This document shows positions 8,099 to 19,041 of a DNA stretch of 64,000 nt, in pieces (position 1 is the first letter of the stretch; the number at the start of each line of letters is the position of its first letter). The DNA comes from Candidozyma auris. Its lineage: Eukaryota > Ascomycota > Pichiomycetes > Serinales > Metschnikowiaceae. A model generated the notes under the pieces. It made no database searches, had not been told where the DNA came from, and saw only the letters and a program-made list of their open reading frames with translations. The stretch covers positions 558,001 to 622,000 of the forward strand of contig NC_072812.1 in assembly GCF_003013715.1 (NCBI RefSeq). The letters are read 5' to 3'. The translations under genes were made by a program, and so were the position numbers.

Positions 8099-10048
8099 TT
8101 ATTGGACAACAAAGTCGGACACGTTGAACTTTTGAGAGGAGATACCCATCAGGCTGATGTACTCTTTTGCCTCGTCGGACATCCTCTTGGTGGTTGCGTC
8201 GTCCCAGTTGAACTCGTTCTTCATGATGGAAACAACACCATCCACGGCACTCAACGCCTCTCTGGCATTCAAGAAAGCCAATCTGGTTCTTCTAGCCAAG
8301 AAATCGAGTGGGTGTCTGATGTACTCGTACTTCAAAGAGTACTTCAACTCAGCAACTGTGAAGGGCTCGTCGAAAGACTGGTAAGACAAGATTGTGCCAT
8401 CAGAGTTCGAGTCTTCCTTTGGAATATATTCATGGGTGGCAGCCAAGGTAATTGGCAACTTGTTGTAGTCATTCTGCTGGTACAACTCCAAGATGAGGGC
8501 AGCACGAGATCCGTAGTTATGACTCAAGTGTTTGGCCAACTTCAATGGGATCTTGTATTCGTGGATCAAACGAGCAGAGTAGTTCTTGGAGTAGTCCTCA
8601 CCACCAGCGAGCAAGATGTTGTTAGTTTGACATGGTTTCAAGTTCTTGCCACCAAAGTCGAACTTCTTTACTAAAGTGTCGACGGTTTCCTGTGCCATCT
8701 CTCTGTAAGTAGTCCACTTACCACCAGAGATGGTAACCAAGCCAGATTCAGAGATTGTGACCAAATGAGAACGAACCAAGCCCTGGGTACCAGATTTTGC
8801 GTCCTTGCCCTTTGGAATCTTCGATGGGTCCTGGACCAATGGTCTGATACCAGACCAGGCAGACAAGACATCTTCTCTGTTGACAGGGAAAACAATGTAC
8901 TTCTGCAATTCCTGCAAAATATCCGTGATTTCTTCTTCAGTTGGCACTGGGTTGTTTGGAACCTTCTTCAATGGAGTGTCAGTAGTACCAGCGAGAACCT
9001 TACCTTGCCATGGCAAGAAGAACATGACTCTACCATCAGCAGTGGCAGGGTCCAACAAACCCATGGAGGCAGGGCCGTAATATTCAGGCAAAACAACGTG
9101 GACACCAGAGGAAGGAACGACCATCTTTGGAGGCTGCTCTTGCTTTGGAGGCAAACCTTGAGGGTCTTCATCCATCTCCAAAAGCTTATCAGCGAAAGGA
9201 CCAGTAGCATTGACAGTGGCGGTAGCCTTGATTTTGTATTCCTCACCAGTTTCACGATCAACAGCAAGAGCACCCACCAACTTACCATCTTCCTTGAGCA
9301 ACTGCTTGACTTCCATGTAGTTCAAGACAGTCGCACCGTGGTCGACCGCGGTCACGGCCAAGGTAGCGTTGAACCTAGCATCGTTGAAAGTACCATCGTG
9401 GTACACACAAGCAGCCTTGATGTTGGCGGTATCTATCATTGGAGCAATAGCACTGAAAGTCTCGGCAGAGAAGATCGTGGAGGATCTCAAGTTCTGATGG
9501 CCGGCAAACCAATCGTACATTTTGCAGCCAATGAAGAAATAAGGCACCTGCCACCACTTGTAAACGGGAATCATAATAGGAAGCACCGAACACAAGTGAG
9601 GAGCGGTTCTGAGCATGTTGCCTCTCTCGTTCAAGGCCTCGATGACCAAGTCCAACTGGTCCTTGGAAAGCTGGAAAATAGCCTTTTCCAAGTATCTGAC
9701 ACCACCGTGGGCCATCTTGGTGGACTTTGACGATGTTCCCGAGGCAAAGTCGTCTCTCTCCAAGAGACACACATTAAGCCCACGGGTAGCAGCGTCCACG
9801 GCGGTACCGGTACCGGTAGCACCACCGCCAACCACCAACACGTCGAACTTGGCGGTCTTCTTCACGTTGTCCAAGAGTTGCTCTCTGGTTGGAGGCGTAT
9901 CGAGCTTCTTGCGGAGAGGCTCATAGGAGTTCTTGAAGTTTGAAGGGTTTGGGGACTTGACAAAGTCAAGATAAACGACACCGGCACCGACTACCGAGGC
10001 AGAAGCAGCGGCCGTTTTAAAGAATGTGGACTTAAAAAAGCGAGACAT
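8099..10048 (-). CDS. GUT2: mitochondrial FAD-dependent glycerol-3-phosphate dehydrogenase
   Basis: 649 residues from the ATG at 10048, the same length as S. cerevisiae Gut2; the frame is open upstream but has no earlier ATG. The enzyme oxidises glycerol-3-phosphate to DHAP at the inner mitochondrial membrane and passes electrons to ubiquinone. A presequence (MSRFFKSTFFKTAAAS) precedes a short hydrophobic stretch, then the FAD Rossmann motif VVGGGATGTG (near 72-81) and KMAHGGVRYLEKA. Further conserved blocks (LPWQGKVLAGTTDTPL, SGIRPLV, GGKWTTYREMA) run through the DAO fold. Codon bias is strong enough to leave long open frames on the opposite strand, suggesting high expression. Upstream is a 1.9 kb gene-free region. 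Confidence 0.97.
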   Translation of the reverse strand: MSRFFKSTFFKTAAASASVVGAGVVYLDFVKSPNPSNFKNSYEPLRKKLDTPPTREQLLDNVKKTAKFDVLVVGGGATGTGTAVDAATRGLNVCLLERDDFASGTSSKSTKMAHGGVRYLEKAIFQLSKDQLDLVIEALNERGNMLRTAPHLCSVLPIMIPVYKWWQVPYFFIGCKMYDWFAGHQNLRSSTIFSAETFSAIAPMIDTANIKAACVYHDGTFNDARFNATLAVTAVDHGATVLNYMEVKQLLKEDGKLVGALAVDRETGEEYKIKATATVNATGPFADKLLEMDEDPQGLPPKQEQPPKMVVPSSGVHVVLPEYYGPASMGLLDPATADGRVMFFLPWQGKVLAGTTDTPLKKVPNNPVPTEEEITDILQELQKYIVFPVNREDVLSAWSGIRPLVQDPSKIPKGKDAKSGTQGLVRSHLVTISESGLVTISGGKWTTYREMAQETVDTLVKKFDFGGKNLKPCQTNNILLAGGEDYSKNYSARLIHEYKIPLKLAKHLSHNYGSRAALILELYQQNDYNKLPITLAATHEYIPKEDSNSDGTILSYQSFDEPFTVAELKYSLKYEYIRHPLDFLARRTRLAFLNAREALSAVDGVVSIMKNEFNWDDATTKRMSDEAKEYISLMGISSQKFNVSDFVVQ

Positions 10049-11948
10049 TCTTTGGGAGCGGCGTGAACTTGAATATGAGAAGGGAAAAAGTCTTTTATAC
10101 AAAAGTTGGAGAAAGAAGAAAGAAGGAAAAAAAAATGTGCCCAGCAACGGTGATTTTCACTCGAGGGTAGTGCAGCACAGAAGCGAACAAAAATTAAGCA
10201 ATGCGGTCAGGCCCAGTGGAGGAAAAACCGGTGCTACAAATCACGAATCGCGGTTCAATGACAGCCGGATCAGGGCCGACAGGCGACCTGCTGCCAAAGA
10301 AAACCGAAAACCATTCATGGAAATTTACGTAGATTGCCCACCACCTAAATCAATTTTGCTAAGCTAGTTTACTCAAGAGATGAAAAAAAAAGTGCCCATG
10401 AGCCCACCCCAACTTCACCTCTCCATGGCGTGGTTTTGCTCGTTGACACTGGCTGCGAAAGACTGCCCCAGATACTTGCAACACTAGTGGCCCCGAGGAT
10501 GCGCAACCCGCTGTACAGCGGTAGTCCGCGTGGCATATGCTTGGGTGTGATCTATTATCAGGAATGGACGATACGTGGAAATGAGTGGGGGGTGGGGGCA
10601 TTCACGAGATGGTGCATTAAGAAAAAGATTAGGAGTTGTTCCGGGCCCTCCAACGTTCGTAACGCTTTTGTGGCGCGAGGGAAAAACTACTTCCTTACAA
10701 AGGACCCTAGCGAGCCAGCCGTTCGGCGGGGCCTATGAGGGGCGGGAATTGATGATGGAAAGAGGGCACGCAGCGGGCGAGATGAGGATTTTGAAGAAGG
10801 CATCGGTTTATTTTTCTTTTTTTTTTTGTAAACTTCTTGGTCAATCCTGTTGCACTGACCTTTTGCACCTCGTCTTGTTCTTGGTTTCGCAACCGCTCTG
10901 GTGGTTTTCGTGCCCGAGTTCCTCGGCTCCTGCTCGTCGCACCAACGGAGCGATACCGTCTCTGGCGCTTGGCTGCCTGCCATTTATCCGCAACACAATC
11001 ATGTGATAGCCCTCGGCCCCGGAGGCCGTTTATTTGTGGCCAACGGCGGTGGCTATGGAAGCTATTGTGTGACCCGAAACGTGCTTTTACTTTTTTTTCT
11101 CTTTGTTTTAAGCCTTATCGCAAGTTTCTTTCTGGTGGATATTTGGCACCAGTGCTTCCAACTCTATTTCGCTAAATCTCGTGCACCTTGCGCATGTCTC
11201 ACTATACATCTGGGGTACACTTCACCCATGTAGAATCATTCAACAGACGGAAATAGCTGGTGCAAGCTTGGTTTGTATAAGCTTGTGTAAATGTGGTGAT
11301 GTGGACACAGGCACAATACTATTTGGCATTAGATGATGTAGCTGGCCACAATCTGGTTACGAATTAATAGGATAGTTGGTTAAAATTGGTTCCGACAATA
11401 TGTTCAGATTGATGAGACTTTATTGGTGTCCACTCGCTGTGAGGCGAGATCCTTCAAGAGGTAGTGAAAGTTTGTTCCCCTTTTCGGTCCACCTCTGAAG
11501 ATCCCCTTCTTGAGTTAGTAGTTTACAATTCCGCGGCATTTGGCATTAGAGAGGCATAATATGAAGAATTGCAAAGATCAATACAAGGCCCCTCACACAG
11601 CCCCATAGCAATGTCTTCGCCGATTGCAAATCATGTTCATCTTACTTGGCCAAAGTCCTTCGTGTTGCATGGCTTCGAAGGCCCACTTTTGCAACCATTC
11701 TAGACATTACCTTTCGCCATTCGCATTCACCTGCTTCACCCGCCAGCGGCCATAACGAAACAAAAATGCAATACGGACCCATCTTGAGCTTTTCTGATTT
11801 CATTGCTATACCCTGGTATTGTTCAGCTATCTAGGAATTACCTACTTTTGCAATTGCCTTCACTTTTCTTTATGGGCCCAGCACCGTACCTGCAGTCCGG
11901 TGACGTATAATCGCTGGATTCCGGAGCTAACTCACCACCTACTTCATT
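10049..11948. other. 1.9 kb gene-free region between GUT2 and UBX2
   Basis: An unusually long divergent intergenic region for this compact genome. Near GUT2 it is purine-rich on the + strand (10078-10140), so the GUT2 leader would be pyrimidine-rich. T-rich runs occur near 10816-10830 and 11088-11105, and G/C-rich stretches such as the GTGGGGGGTGGGGGC area lie near 10585-10600. Several open frames exist but lack ATG starts or recognisable protein. It probably holds the promoters of both genes; an unrecognised non-coding RNA cannot be excluded. Confidence 0.5.
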
Positions 11949-13550
11949 ATGGATTCCCTATCTGATGAGCAAAGAAGTGTGCTTGACGAGTTTGCGCTGA
12001 TTACAAATGTCTCGCTAGACGATCAAGAAAGGGCTAACAAGAGTGTGATCTTGCTTCAAAATCATAGCTTCAACTTGAACAATGCTGTACTATCATACTT
12101 TGAGAATGGTCTAGATAATGTTGTTAGGAACCCGACTCCAGAGGTTGTTCCTACCCCAGAAGAGCTGTTTGCTTCAGGTGCAGAACGGTTTGAGTCCACA
12201 GCTGTGCATAGAAACCTCCATGATGAGTTCGTCATGGACAGCTTCTTACCGAAGTTGCCAAAGGCACCCAAGATAAGTAACCACTGGCAATTTGATCTCG
12301 GGATTCACATGTCCAGGTCGGCATTCAGAGCTTCAGAAAAGGAGTCAGAGATCAATTCTTCTTCCACTCAAGTATCGTCGCAAAGAAGGCCTAATTTCTT
12401 ATGGATCATATTACTAATAATACCCAAAGCTCTCTCCATGCTATACTCCTTCATCAGGTATTTGTTTGGGATCAACACCTCTTCCATGTACAAAGCGCTT
12501 CCCAGTCTGTTTGATTATGAGAACTACGAAGAATCCTATAATATTGTGAAGGAAACAGATGGTGTCAATGCAGAGGAGCTTCATATAAAAACGAATGATT
12601 TCAACAACCTACATGAAGCTAGCCAGAGAGACTTCAGGTTTCTTACCGTTGTGTTGGTGGATGACTCCAGCGTTGGCTTTGCTAAACAATTTCTTCAATC
12701 GCCAAATCTCAAGCTGCTTCTAGAAGAATGCTCAGAAAACGACTTTTACGTTGCGAACATTAGCAAGAGCCCCGAAGCGTTAGAATTAGCACATACTTAT
12801 AAAGTCAGAAGAGTACCATACGTGATGCTTGTGGGGAACGTCACGAGAAATCCTCAAGTTATGTCCTCCATGTCTGTCATTTACAAGTCTAACCTCGTGT
12901 ACGACAAGGAGAGTGGTGACCCACAATTAGCGAACAAGGTAATACGCAATTTGAAAAAGAGTGTGAATCATTATAATCCGCAGCTTGTGTCCAAGCGTTA
13001 CGACAAACAAGAAATGGAGCTTAGCCGCCTTCTCAAGGAGCAACAGGATGAAGCATACCTAAAAACGTTGGCACAGGATCGTGAGAAGAAACAAGAAAAA
13101 CAGCGTAAGTTGGAAGAGGAAGAACAGAAGAGAAAATTGGAAAAAGTTAGACAAGGATTCATCTTCAGTCTTATTGAAAATAATTGGTTCGAGACGCAGT
13201 TGAAGGATTTGACGGCTAAGGAGGTTGTCCGAGTTTCAATCAAAATTCCGGATGGACGTAGAATGATCCAGAAGTTCCCAAAGACGATGTCTATGCTGGC
13301 GATGTATCTATTTGTGGAGACACAACTATTTGAAAGCAAAGAAAATGCTGAATATGAACAGTGCGATATGACGGTCGAGGAGTTTTGCGAGAAGTTCACG
13401 TTCAATTTCGAGCTATTTAAGCCACTCCCCAAGGTTGTTGTGCCCGCTGAAAAGCTTACAATTGAAGAATTTCAAGACATCAAGCTGGGAGACAATATCT
13501 TGGTTGAGTATCTTTTAGACAACGAAACCGACGAGGAGGAGGAGTCGTAA
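11949..13550 (+). CDS. UBX2: UBX-domain ER membrane protein, Ubx2-type (Cdc48 recruiter in ERAD)
   Basis: 533 residues from ATG 11949. The layout is that of Ubx2/FAF2 proteins: an N-terminal UBA-like domain (about 1-50), a hydrophobic hairpin (NFLWIILLIIPKALSMLYSF, about 150-180), a UAS thioredoxin-like domain (about 215-345), a charged coiled coil (about 355-400) and a C-terminal UBX domain with the R..F.K pattern (RRMIQKFPKTMSM). Ubx2 tethers Cdc48/p97 to ER and mitochondrial-outer-membrane ubiquitin ligases for protein extraction. The related Ubx3 is the main alternative; the clear N-terminal UBA region favours Ubx2. Confidence 0.75.
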   Translation: MDSLSDEQRSVLDEFALITNVSLDDQERANKSVILLQNHSFNLNNAVLSYFENGLDNVVRNPTPEVVPTPEELFASGAERFESTAVHRNLHDEFVMDSFLPKLPKAPKISNHWQFDLGIHMSRSAFRASEKESEINSSSTQVSSQRRPNFLWIILLIIPKALSMLYSFIRYLFGINTSSMYKALPSLFDYENYEESYNIVKETDGVNAEELHIKTNDFNNLHEASQRDFRFLTVVLVDDSSVGFAKQFLQSPNLKLLLEECSENDFYVANISKSPEALELAHTYKVRRVPYVMLVGNVTRNPQVMSSMSVIYKSNLVYDKESGDPQLANKVIRNLKKSVNHYNPQLVSKRYDKQEMELSRLLKEQQDEAYLKTLAQDREKKQEKQRKLEEEEQKRKLEKVRQGFIFSLIENNWFETQLKDLTAKEVVRVSIKIPDGRRMIQKFPKTMSMLAMYLFVETQLFESKENAEYEQCDMTVEEFCEKFTFNFELFKPLPKVVVPAEKLTIEEFQDIKLGDNILVEYLLDNETDEEEES

Positions 13551-13933
13551 CGGAGACGATGGGTTTTATTAATGGTTGCAAAATGGCCTCCGTGAGTGGC
13601 GAAATCACTCCGACAAGGTCAGTTGCGGGAATGATATTTCAAGGCAGTTTTCCTTCCAATAGCATGTAGAGATATCGATCACCGCCATACAATTGTAGCA
13701 CAGTATTTCGAATTGGACTCGTTCGTCCGTAACGAATTAGTGGTAGCCGCACACATGACCGAGCAGCGATAGCGTTGTGTGGGTGAGGCCCGTGCGACTA
13801 TAGACCGTATTTGTGTGCGAGGCTTGGCAGGAACTCACTGAACTAGGCCTGCGACATCTATCTACGGCATAAATCTCCTCATTCATTCCAAAGCATCATC
13901 AATATCCAATACCTACTGTAAACACAACTCACC
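13551..13933. other. intergenic region, nothing recognised
   Basis: About 380 bp between two tandem plus-strand genes, presumably the UBX2 terminator and the promoter of the next gene. I see no extra gene or clear motif. Confidence 0.5.
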
Positions 13934-15346
13934 ATGTCCAGTCGTCAATCGAGGTTGGAGGCAGAGAAATTGGCAATCATCCAGAAATCCATGTCCAGGG
14001 GACGCTCCAGATCCCCTTCTAATAGCAATAGCAGGTCGTCGTCCACTCTGAATGACGACTTCAACAATAAAGATATGAAGTGGTCGATCACCAACCACGA
14101 TCCTCTGGAAAGGTTGCGAGACCCAAGCAAATCACAGGAAGAGGAGGACGCAGCCAATGCCCTCTGGGACAACGAGGTGTCTGAGGAGGAGCACATTAGT
14201 GACGATGATGAGAATGAGAAGTTTCAATATGACGGCACGGGAAACATTTTGCCGAACTACGCATGTCAAGATGAAAAGATCCTGGAGATCTCAACGATTT
14301 TACAGAATTCGAACTTGAACGACAGACAAACGATCAAGAAGCTCGAGGAGTTGACTGCCACGGAGCGGGCAGTGGCTAATGCCAAGAACATCGGCAGCGC
14401 CGTAGACGATGATATCGTTGAGAAACTCACGCAAAACAAGCATGCTCTCACGGGAAAGGACGGCTTGGACCTCTACAACTCCGACCAGGATGCGGAGTCC
14501 AGAAGACAAAAGTTGGAAACGTACCAGGCGTACAGACGAAAGATCATTGACCAAGAGAATGAGCAGTTAAGGGGCCCTCATCAGGTCGGCTCTCCTACCG
14601 GCAAAAAAGACAACGGGCATGAGTCAGGAGAAGGCACAGATGGCGAGGACTTTTTGGCTCCCTACACTTCTGCCGTAGAGGACAAGTTAGACTCTGAGTT
14701 TGCATCTCAGTTGAATGAGACCATCAAAGAAGGAGAAATCGACTCCAACATTCAACACTCTAGGGTCATTCAAACGATCACACGTGGTAGCTTCTTCCAG
14801 CTTATCAACCCCAAGGTCAAGCCAAAGATGTTTCTTCTCTGTATGGACTTCAGTCCAGAGTCAATCTTTGCACTTGAGTGGAGCTTAGGCACGGTTCTAG
14901 TTGATGGCTCTGTACTTTTTATCGTGTGTGTCATTGAGGACAACGATACTAATCACAACTTAAAAGGCAACTCTCCCAATGAACGAGAAACTGCTAGACT
15001 CAATATGCTTAATCGTGCTAAGCAACAAGTCTTGAACTTATTGAAGCTTACGAAGCTTCAAATCCACATTGTTATTGAAATCATCCATCACCCTATTCCA
15101 CGCCACCTCATTTTGGAGTTCATCGATAACCTTCAGCCCACATTGGTGGTTGTGGGCTCCAAAGGTCTGAGTGCTATCAAGGGTGTTTTGCTAGGCTCTT
15201 TGTCTAACTACTTAGTCACAAAGTCTACGGTGCCAGTAATGGTCGTGAGAGAGAAATTGAAGAAGATCAACAGGTTTAAGAACGGCTCTTCCATTTTCTC
15301 CAACAACATCAAACCATTGACATTGTCCGAAGCCAGAGTAGATTAG
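13934..15346 (+). CDS. universal-stress-protein (Usp) domain protein
   Basis: 470 residues from ATG 13934. The N-terminal 285 residues are acidic and Ser-rich with low complexity (SRGRSRSPSNSNSRSSS), probably disordered and phosphorylated. The C-terminal 160 residues form a Usp fold: a first strand in PKMFLLCMDFSPES, a middle strand near IHIVIEII, and the nucleotide-loop pattern VVVGSKGLSAIKGVLLGS ending in VPVMVVREK. The G-x2-G-x9-G spacing is typical of ATP-binding Usp proteins. Fungal proteins with this N-tail-plus-Usp layout are widespread and mostly uncharacterised, so the biological role is unknown. Convergent with the next gene. Confidence 0.85.
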   Translation: MSSRQSRLEAEKLAIIQKSMSRGRSRSPSNSNSRSSSTLNDDFNNKDMKWSITNHDPLERLRDPSKSQEEEDAANALWDNEVSEEEHISDDDENEKFQYDGTGNILPNYACQDEKILEISTILQNSNLNDRQTIKKLEELTATERAVANAKNIGSAVDDDIVEKLTQNKHALTGKDGLDLYNSDQDAESRRQKLETYQAYRRKIIDQENEQLRGPHQVGSPTGKKDNGHESGEGTDGEDFLAPYTSAVEDKLDSEFASQLNETIKEGEIDSNIQHSRVIQTITRGSFFQLINPKVKPKMFLLCMDFSPESIFALEWSLGTVLVDGSVLFIVCVIEDNDTNHNLKGNSPNERETARLNMLNRAKQQVLNLLKLTKLQIHIVIEIIHHPIPRHLILEFIDNLQPTLVVVGSKGLSAIKGVLLGSLSNYLVTKSTVPVMVVREKLKKINRFKNGSSIFSNNIKPLTLSEARVD

Positions 15347-15500
15347 CAGATTTATGCAATCATTCAATTCTTTTGCGTTGTTGAAACGTTCTTTATAATT
15401 TTCATACACGAAATTACGAATATATACCATCCATTTAATCCTATACCATTTCCCAACCATGAGATCTTATCCCAATTTTCAGAAGCTAAAGCACCATTAA

Positions 15501-16196
15501 TCATAGGAAGAGCTCCGTAAACGCACGTTTTCTGCGTAGGAATTGATGAGAACATCCCTCAGCAGGACATTTGCGAGGAGCACTGATGAGAGGGTTGTCT
15601 ATTGATACTTCCCTATCCTGCTTTTTGGTACGACGACCTGGTGGTCGATTGCCAATGTTCTTGATGCACCTTCCACAAAAAACATGTCCACATTTTGCAG
15701 CAAACACTTGCTTGGAAAGCGTTCGATCCACCTCCAGAATTTGTCTAACGCAGAACCAGGGCGCATTTATTTCAAACTCCGTGGCATATTTCTCAAAGTT
15801 ATCAGCAAGGTTTGGGTTTGCTTTAAAAGTCTGAGGGATACCTTCACCCAACTGAATACCGCATAGTTCACAAAGAAGATTTTCCTCAGGAGTGATATTC
15901 GTCGTATGCATATTATCTTTTTCTTTCGCTTCCTTTCTCTTCTTTTGAAGCACTTTTCGATTAAAGATTTTCTCGTTTTCAATCTTGCGGTCAAGAGCCA
16001 GCTCATCCTCTCTTTCGAGTCTAGCCATGATTGCACTTGATATCTCATTCGGGGAATCCTGCTCATGAAAGTATTCGTAAAGGGCGCGTTGCTGTTCTTG
16101 ATTTAAGTCGAAGAAACTGAAAGGAACACTGAACCTTGTCAACTCTAACAAGTCCGAAAGCAGTTGTCTGTCCGCTGTCCCTTGTCGTGGCCGTCG

Positions 16197-16227
<31 letters not shown>

Positions 16228-16625
16228 CTCATTCTCATTGTGCGTCTCATAGCACCAAATTGTCGCCTCTGACTTGGCTGAGGAATAGGGGAGCTGAAGG
16301 AAGAGCTAGAGGTATCATCCGGTTGATCCGTCACTGGTAAGAGTTCCATGGGTGCTCCTGGGTATTGAAACTCTGGTGGTTGCATCCTATTGTGGCCTGT
16401 TATTTGAATGTCGTCATCGTTGCCTTCCGCAAACGTGGCAGCGCTTTCACTAACGATTTCTAACTCATCATCGGACTGACTAGCGTCACTTAGAACCTCT
16501 ATCACGCCATCACAGCGTGGGCGCTCGCTTGAGCTCAGTTCCACTGCTTGTTCCCCGTCGCTTTCAACTTCTATGACGCTCGAAGGGTGCCTTGCCATTC
16601 GGTATTTTGTATCTTGCTCAGTCAT
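15501..16625 (-). CDS. SLX5: RING-finger protein, Slx5-like SUMO-targeted ubiquitin ligase subunit
   Basis: 374 residues from ATG 16625. Four short SUMO-interaction-like motifs sit in the acidic N-terminal region (VIEVES, VIEVLSD, LEIVSE, IQIT), followed by a polyglutamine run. The C terminus holds a RING-type cluster starting CELCG and continuing CGHVFCGRCIKNI to CPAEGCSHQF, ending in RAFTELFL. SIM repeats plus a C-terminal RING are the hallmark of the Slx5/RNF4/Rfp1 family, which ubiquitinates sumoylated proteins with Slx8 in the nucleus. The long gap between the first and second metal-ligand pairs (about 50 residues) resembles Slx5 rather than compact Slx8 RINGs. Orthology is inferred from this layout. 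Confidence 0.7.
16196..16227 (-). repeat. (CAA)n microsatellite encoding polyglutamine in SLX5-like gene
   Basis: On the + strand 32 bp of uninterrupted GTT repeats, which the minus-strand gene reads as a run of CAA (Gln) codons. A pure-codon tract like this tends to vary in length between strains. Confidence 0.9.
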
Positions 16626-17334
16626 CTAGTCGTCGAGGCGATATGGTAGAATATTTAGAATTCATGCAAAATTAAAAAAAAAAAGAATATATCAGGTGAG
16701 ACACTGTTTTGGTTCTGTTTATAGAAGGGCACAAGTAAGGTGATGGCAAAAGAAGGAAAAAAAATTCAATCTAGCCTAGTGTGGGACTGGTAGGTGTTTA
16801 CTAAGGTAATGCACTAGTGCTGTACAAGGCAAAACCCAAACACATCCAGGGAGCACAGTGGATGTGACAATATGCAGAATGTGATCCAAACACCACGAGA
16901 AAAGAAATTACCACAATGTGTTTTAAATTGAGAATCTTGACATCAGAAGCTGAATTATTTCTTAACAGCTTTATCTGAGCCATTTTGTTTTGTGTTTTCA
17001 TATGTTCGTAAATCACACTGAAATTTACGGTTTGCTGGGCAATACGGAAAGGAGCTGAAGGGATCTCACGTGACGCGTAGACGTAAGAGAAGCTTATTTT
17101 GCCATCAGTTGAATGTAGCAGAGTATCACGGCAACGAAAAATTTGGATTTCTGTGATATAGCCCGCAGATTATAATTATTATAATTGTAAAGCTCTTGAA
17201 ACTATATGCAAGAACTACTATTGTTCTCTTGATAGCTTTGCTTCAAATGTTCGTTTGAGTAGGTATAATAAATGCTAATTGCCTAAAATACATGGTATGC
17301 CCGCTTATTTTTTATCCTGTTGAAATCCGAAGAT
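16626..17334. other. intergenic region between SLX5-like gene and NOP1
   Basis: About 710 bp, the SLX5 promoter plus the NOP1 3' region. It contains an A tract near 16673-16684, TCACGTGA at 17067-17074 and an AT-rich palindromic stretch (ATAATTATTATAATT) near 17172-17187. A 66-codon ATG frame (16801-17001, minus) is present but resembles nothing I know. Confidence 0.45.
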
Positions 17335-18279
17335 TTACTTCTTCAAACCGCTTCTAATGTAACGACCGACGACAACACAGTGGTCTCTCTCGTAAGGTTC
17401 CAAGGTCAACTGCTCCAAAGGCTTGATTCTTTCTTCTCTCAATTTCTGGACTTCTCTGGCAAAGACAGTCTCGGCGTCAACAGTAGAGTCAATACAGTTT
17501 GCCTTGATGGAGATGACAACAGTACCCTGGTCCTTTAAAAACAAGTGAGAATTCAAGGCAATAATACGAGCCTGGTCAGGCTGGGCCACATCGGCGAACA
17601 CAGCATCAACCATACCGATCAACATACGGTATTTCTGAGGATGACGAGCATCATCGATGATAGGGATGACATTAGGTCTCTTCTTGGCCATGGAAATCAA
17701 TTCTCTACCGGGACGGTGAGAGAACTCAACAGCGTAAACCAAACCTTCTGGTCCAACCACATCAGAAACGTGGGAAACGGAAGTACCTGAGGCAGCACCC
17801 AAGTACAAAACTTTCTTACCAGGAGCAATGCCCAACTCGTCGATACCACCCATAATACCAGCGGCCAACTTAGATCTAAAAGGGTTCCACACACGGTACT
17901 CAATCTTGGTTGGGGCACCACCCTCTTCTTTGGCAGGCTCGTCAATGGCAATTCTCTTCTCACCGTAAACAGACTCACCTGGGGCCATGTTCTTGGTGAC
18001 CAACAAATCCTCCTTACCCCTGGCAATGAAGACACCAGCGTGTCTGTGAGGTTCAATGACGACCTTAGCACCGCCCTTAGCACCACCTCTGGCACCACCA
18101 CGGCCGCCTCTAGCGCCTCCACGACCACCACGAGCACCACCACGGGCACCACCTCTAGCGCCACCTCTAGCGCCACCTCTAGCACCGCCTCTGCCGCCTC
18201 TTGGAGCAAAACCACCTCTGGAACCGCCTCTGGCGCCGCCACGTGCGCCACCTCTACCACCTCTTTGGGGGAAAGACAT
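17335..18279 (-). CDS. NOP1: fibrillarin, box C/D snoRNP 2'-O-methyltransferase
   Basis: 314 residues from the ATG at 18279 ([11 protein letters not shown]). The N-terminal 75 residues are a glycine-arginine-rich domain of GGARGG repeats. The methyltransferase fold follows with the SAM-binding motif [18 protein letters not shown], then [21 protein letters not shown] and [13 protein letters not shown]. Fibrillarin methylates rRNA under C/D snoRNA guidance in the nucleolus and modifies histone H2A glutamine. I find no in-frame CTG codon, consistent with CTG avoidance in a highly expressed gene of a CTG-clade yeast. An RRPE-like element lies upstream. Confidence 0.98.
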   Translation of the reverse strand: MSFPQRGGRGGARGGARGGSRGGFAPRGGRGGARGGARGGARGGARGGARGGRGGARGGRGGARGGAKGGAKVVIEPHRHAGVFIARGKEDLLVTKNMAPGESVYGEKRIAIDEPAKEEGGAPTKIEYRVWNPFRSKLAAGIMGGIDELGIAPGKKVLYLGAASGTSVSHVSDVVGPEGLVYAVEFSHRPGRELISMAKKRPNVIPIIDDARHPQKYRMLIGMVDAVFADVAQPDQARIIALNSHLFLKDQGTVVISIKANCIDSTVDAETVFAREVQKLREERIKPLEQLTLEPYERDHCVVVGRYIRSGLKK

Positions 18280-18329
18280 TATATATGTGTATTTGTGTTG
18301 ATGTGAAAATGGGAAATGGTGGGTATAGT

Positions 18330-18341
18330 AAAATTTTTTCA
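18330..18341 (-). promoter_or_regulatory. RRPE-like element upstream of NOP1
   Basis: On the minus strand this reads TGAAAAAATTTT, close to the rRNA-processing element TGAAAAATTTT, about 50 bp before the NOP1 ATG. Such elements (Stb3 sites) are common upstream of ribosome-biogenesis genes. Confidence 0.5.
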
Positions 18342-19041
18342 CACAAAGTGCGCTCCACACAAGTAAAATGTGCGGGTAACCCCTTTACGAGCCAACGTTA
18401 ATGACACTTTAAGACTTGAGCACGGGCAATAAAATAGTCGTAAGAAGCATTTGAAGGGGACTTAAGCTCTACTGAATACTTGCGATTCATAAAACATCCA
18501 TTTGCATATCTTGAAGTGCATTCATTCCTCTTCAATTGTGCTTAAGTACAGATGAGAAAAGAGATGCTTCATTTTAGGCTTCCACATGAGGCATTCAAAA
18601 GCCAAAAAAAACTTTCAAAGACAATTGATGCCTTTAGTAATATGCTATTTTGAATAAAAATTTGATATCTCTTCTGCCTGGCTTACAACAACTTCCTAAA
18701 GTGTTTGAACTTCTTGAAAAACGATGCCCATCGTGCGGCACGAGCCTCCTGCCTATTTCGGTCAAGTGATATGGGAATCAGCGCTCAAACATCATATAAG
18801 CACTCAGAAATCAATCTTTCATATTAAATTGCCGATAACTTACATTTAGTCTGGATTTCATTTATTTTTAGCTATTTATTAGTGTGGAAAGTTGCTAAAA
18901 CTGCTGCTCAAGGTGGACACCTGCAGATAGCTGTATTCTATACCGCTTTGGTCGATCAAAGCCTTGTACTGAAACGGCGCGCACATAACGTCAAATGCGT
19001 CTTGATAAGCTAAACTTCGCGTTGATACCCCCCCTGTCACC
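18342..19041. other. divergent intergenic region NOP1 / transporter
   Basis: About 700 bp of mostly AT-rich sequence that carries the two promoters. Apart from the RRPE-like element next to NOP1, I see nothing distinctive. Confidence 0.5.

Noticed and set aside
8765..9730. 321-codon open frame on the + strand opposite GUT2
   Set aside because: It is fully antisense to a strongly conserved, highly codon-biased gene, has low-complexity-like composition and no family resemblance; a shadow of GUT2 codon bias.
10430..11233. Several 60-140-codon frames in the GUT2-UBX2 gap
   Set aside because: Most lack a usable ATG, overlap each other on both strands and resemble no protein.
11515..11523. TACTAAC on the minus strand upstream of GUT2 as part of a 5' UTR intron
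   Set aside because: No GTATGT-type donor in the right range; the only nearby candidate is a weak GTAAGA.
16801..17001. 66-codon ATG frame between NOP1 and the SLX5-like gene
   Set aside because: I compared it with small mitochondrial proteins such as Tom7, but the similarity fails after a few residues and no intron repairs it.
18040..18306. Thr/Ser/Ala- and Pro-rich frames opposite the NOP1 N terminus
   Set aside because: Both are antisense reads of the GGARGG codon repeats.
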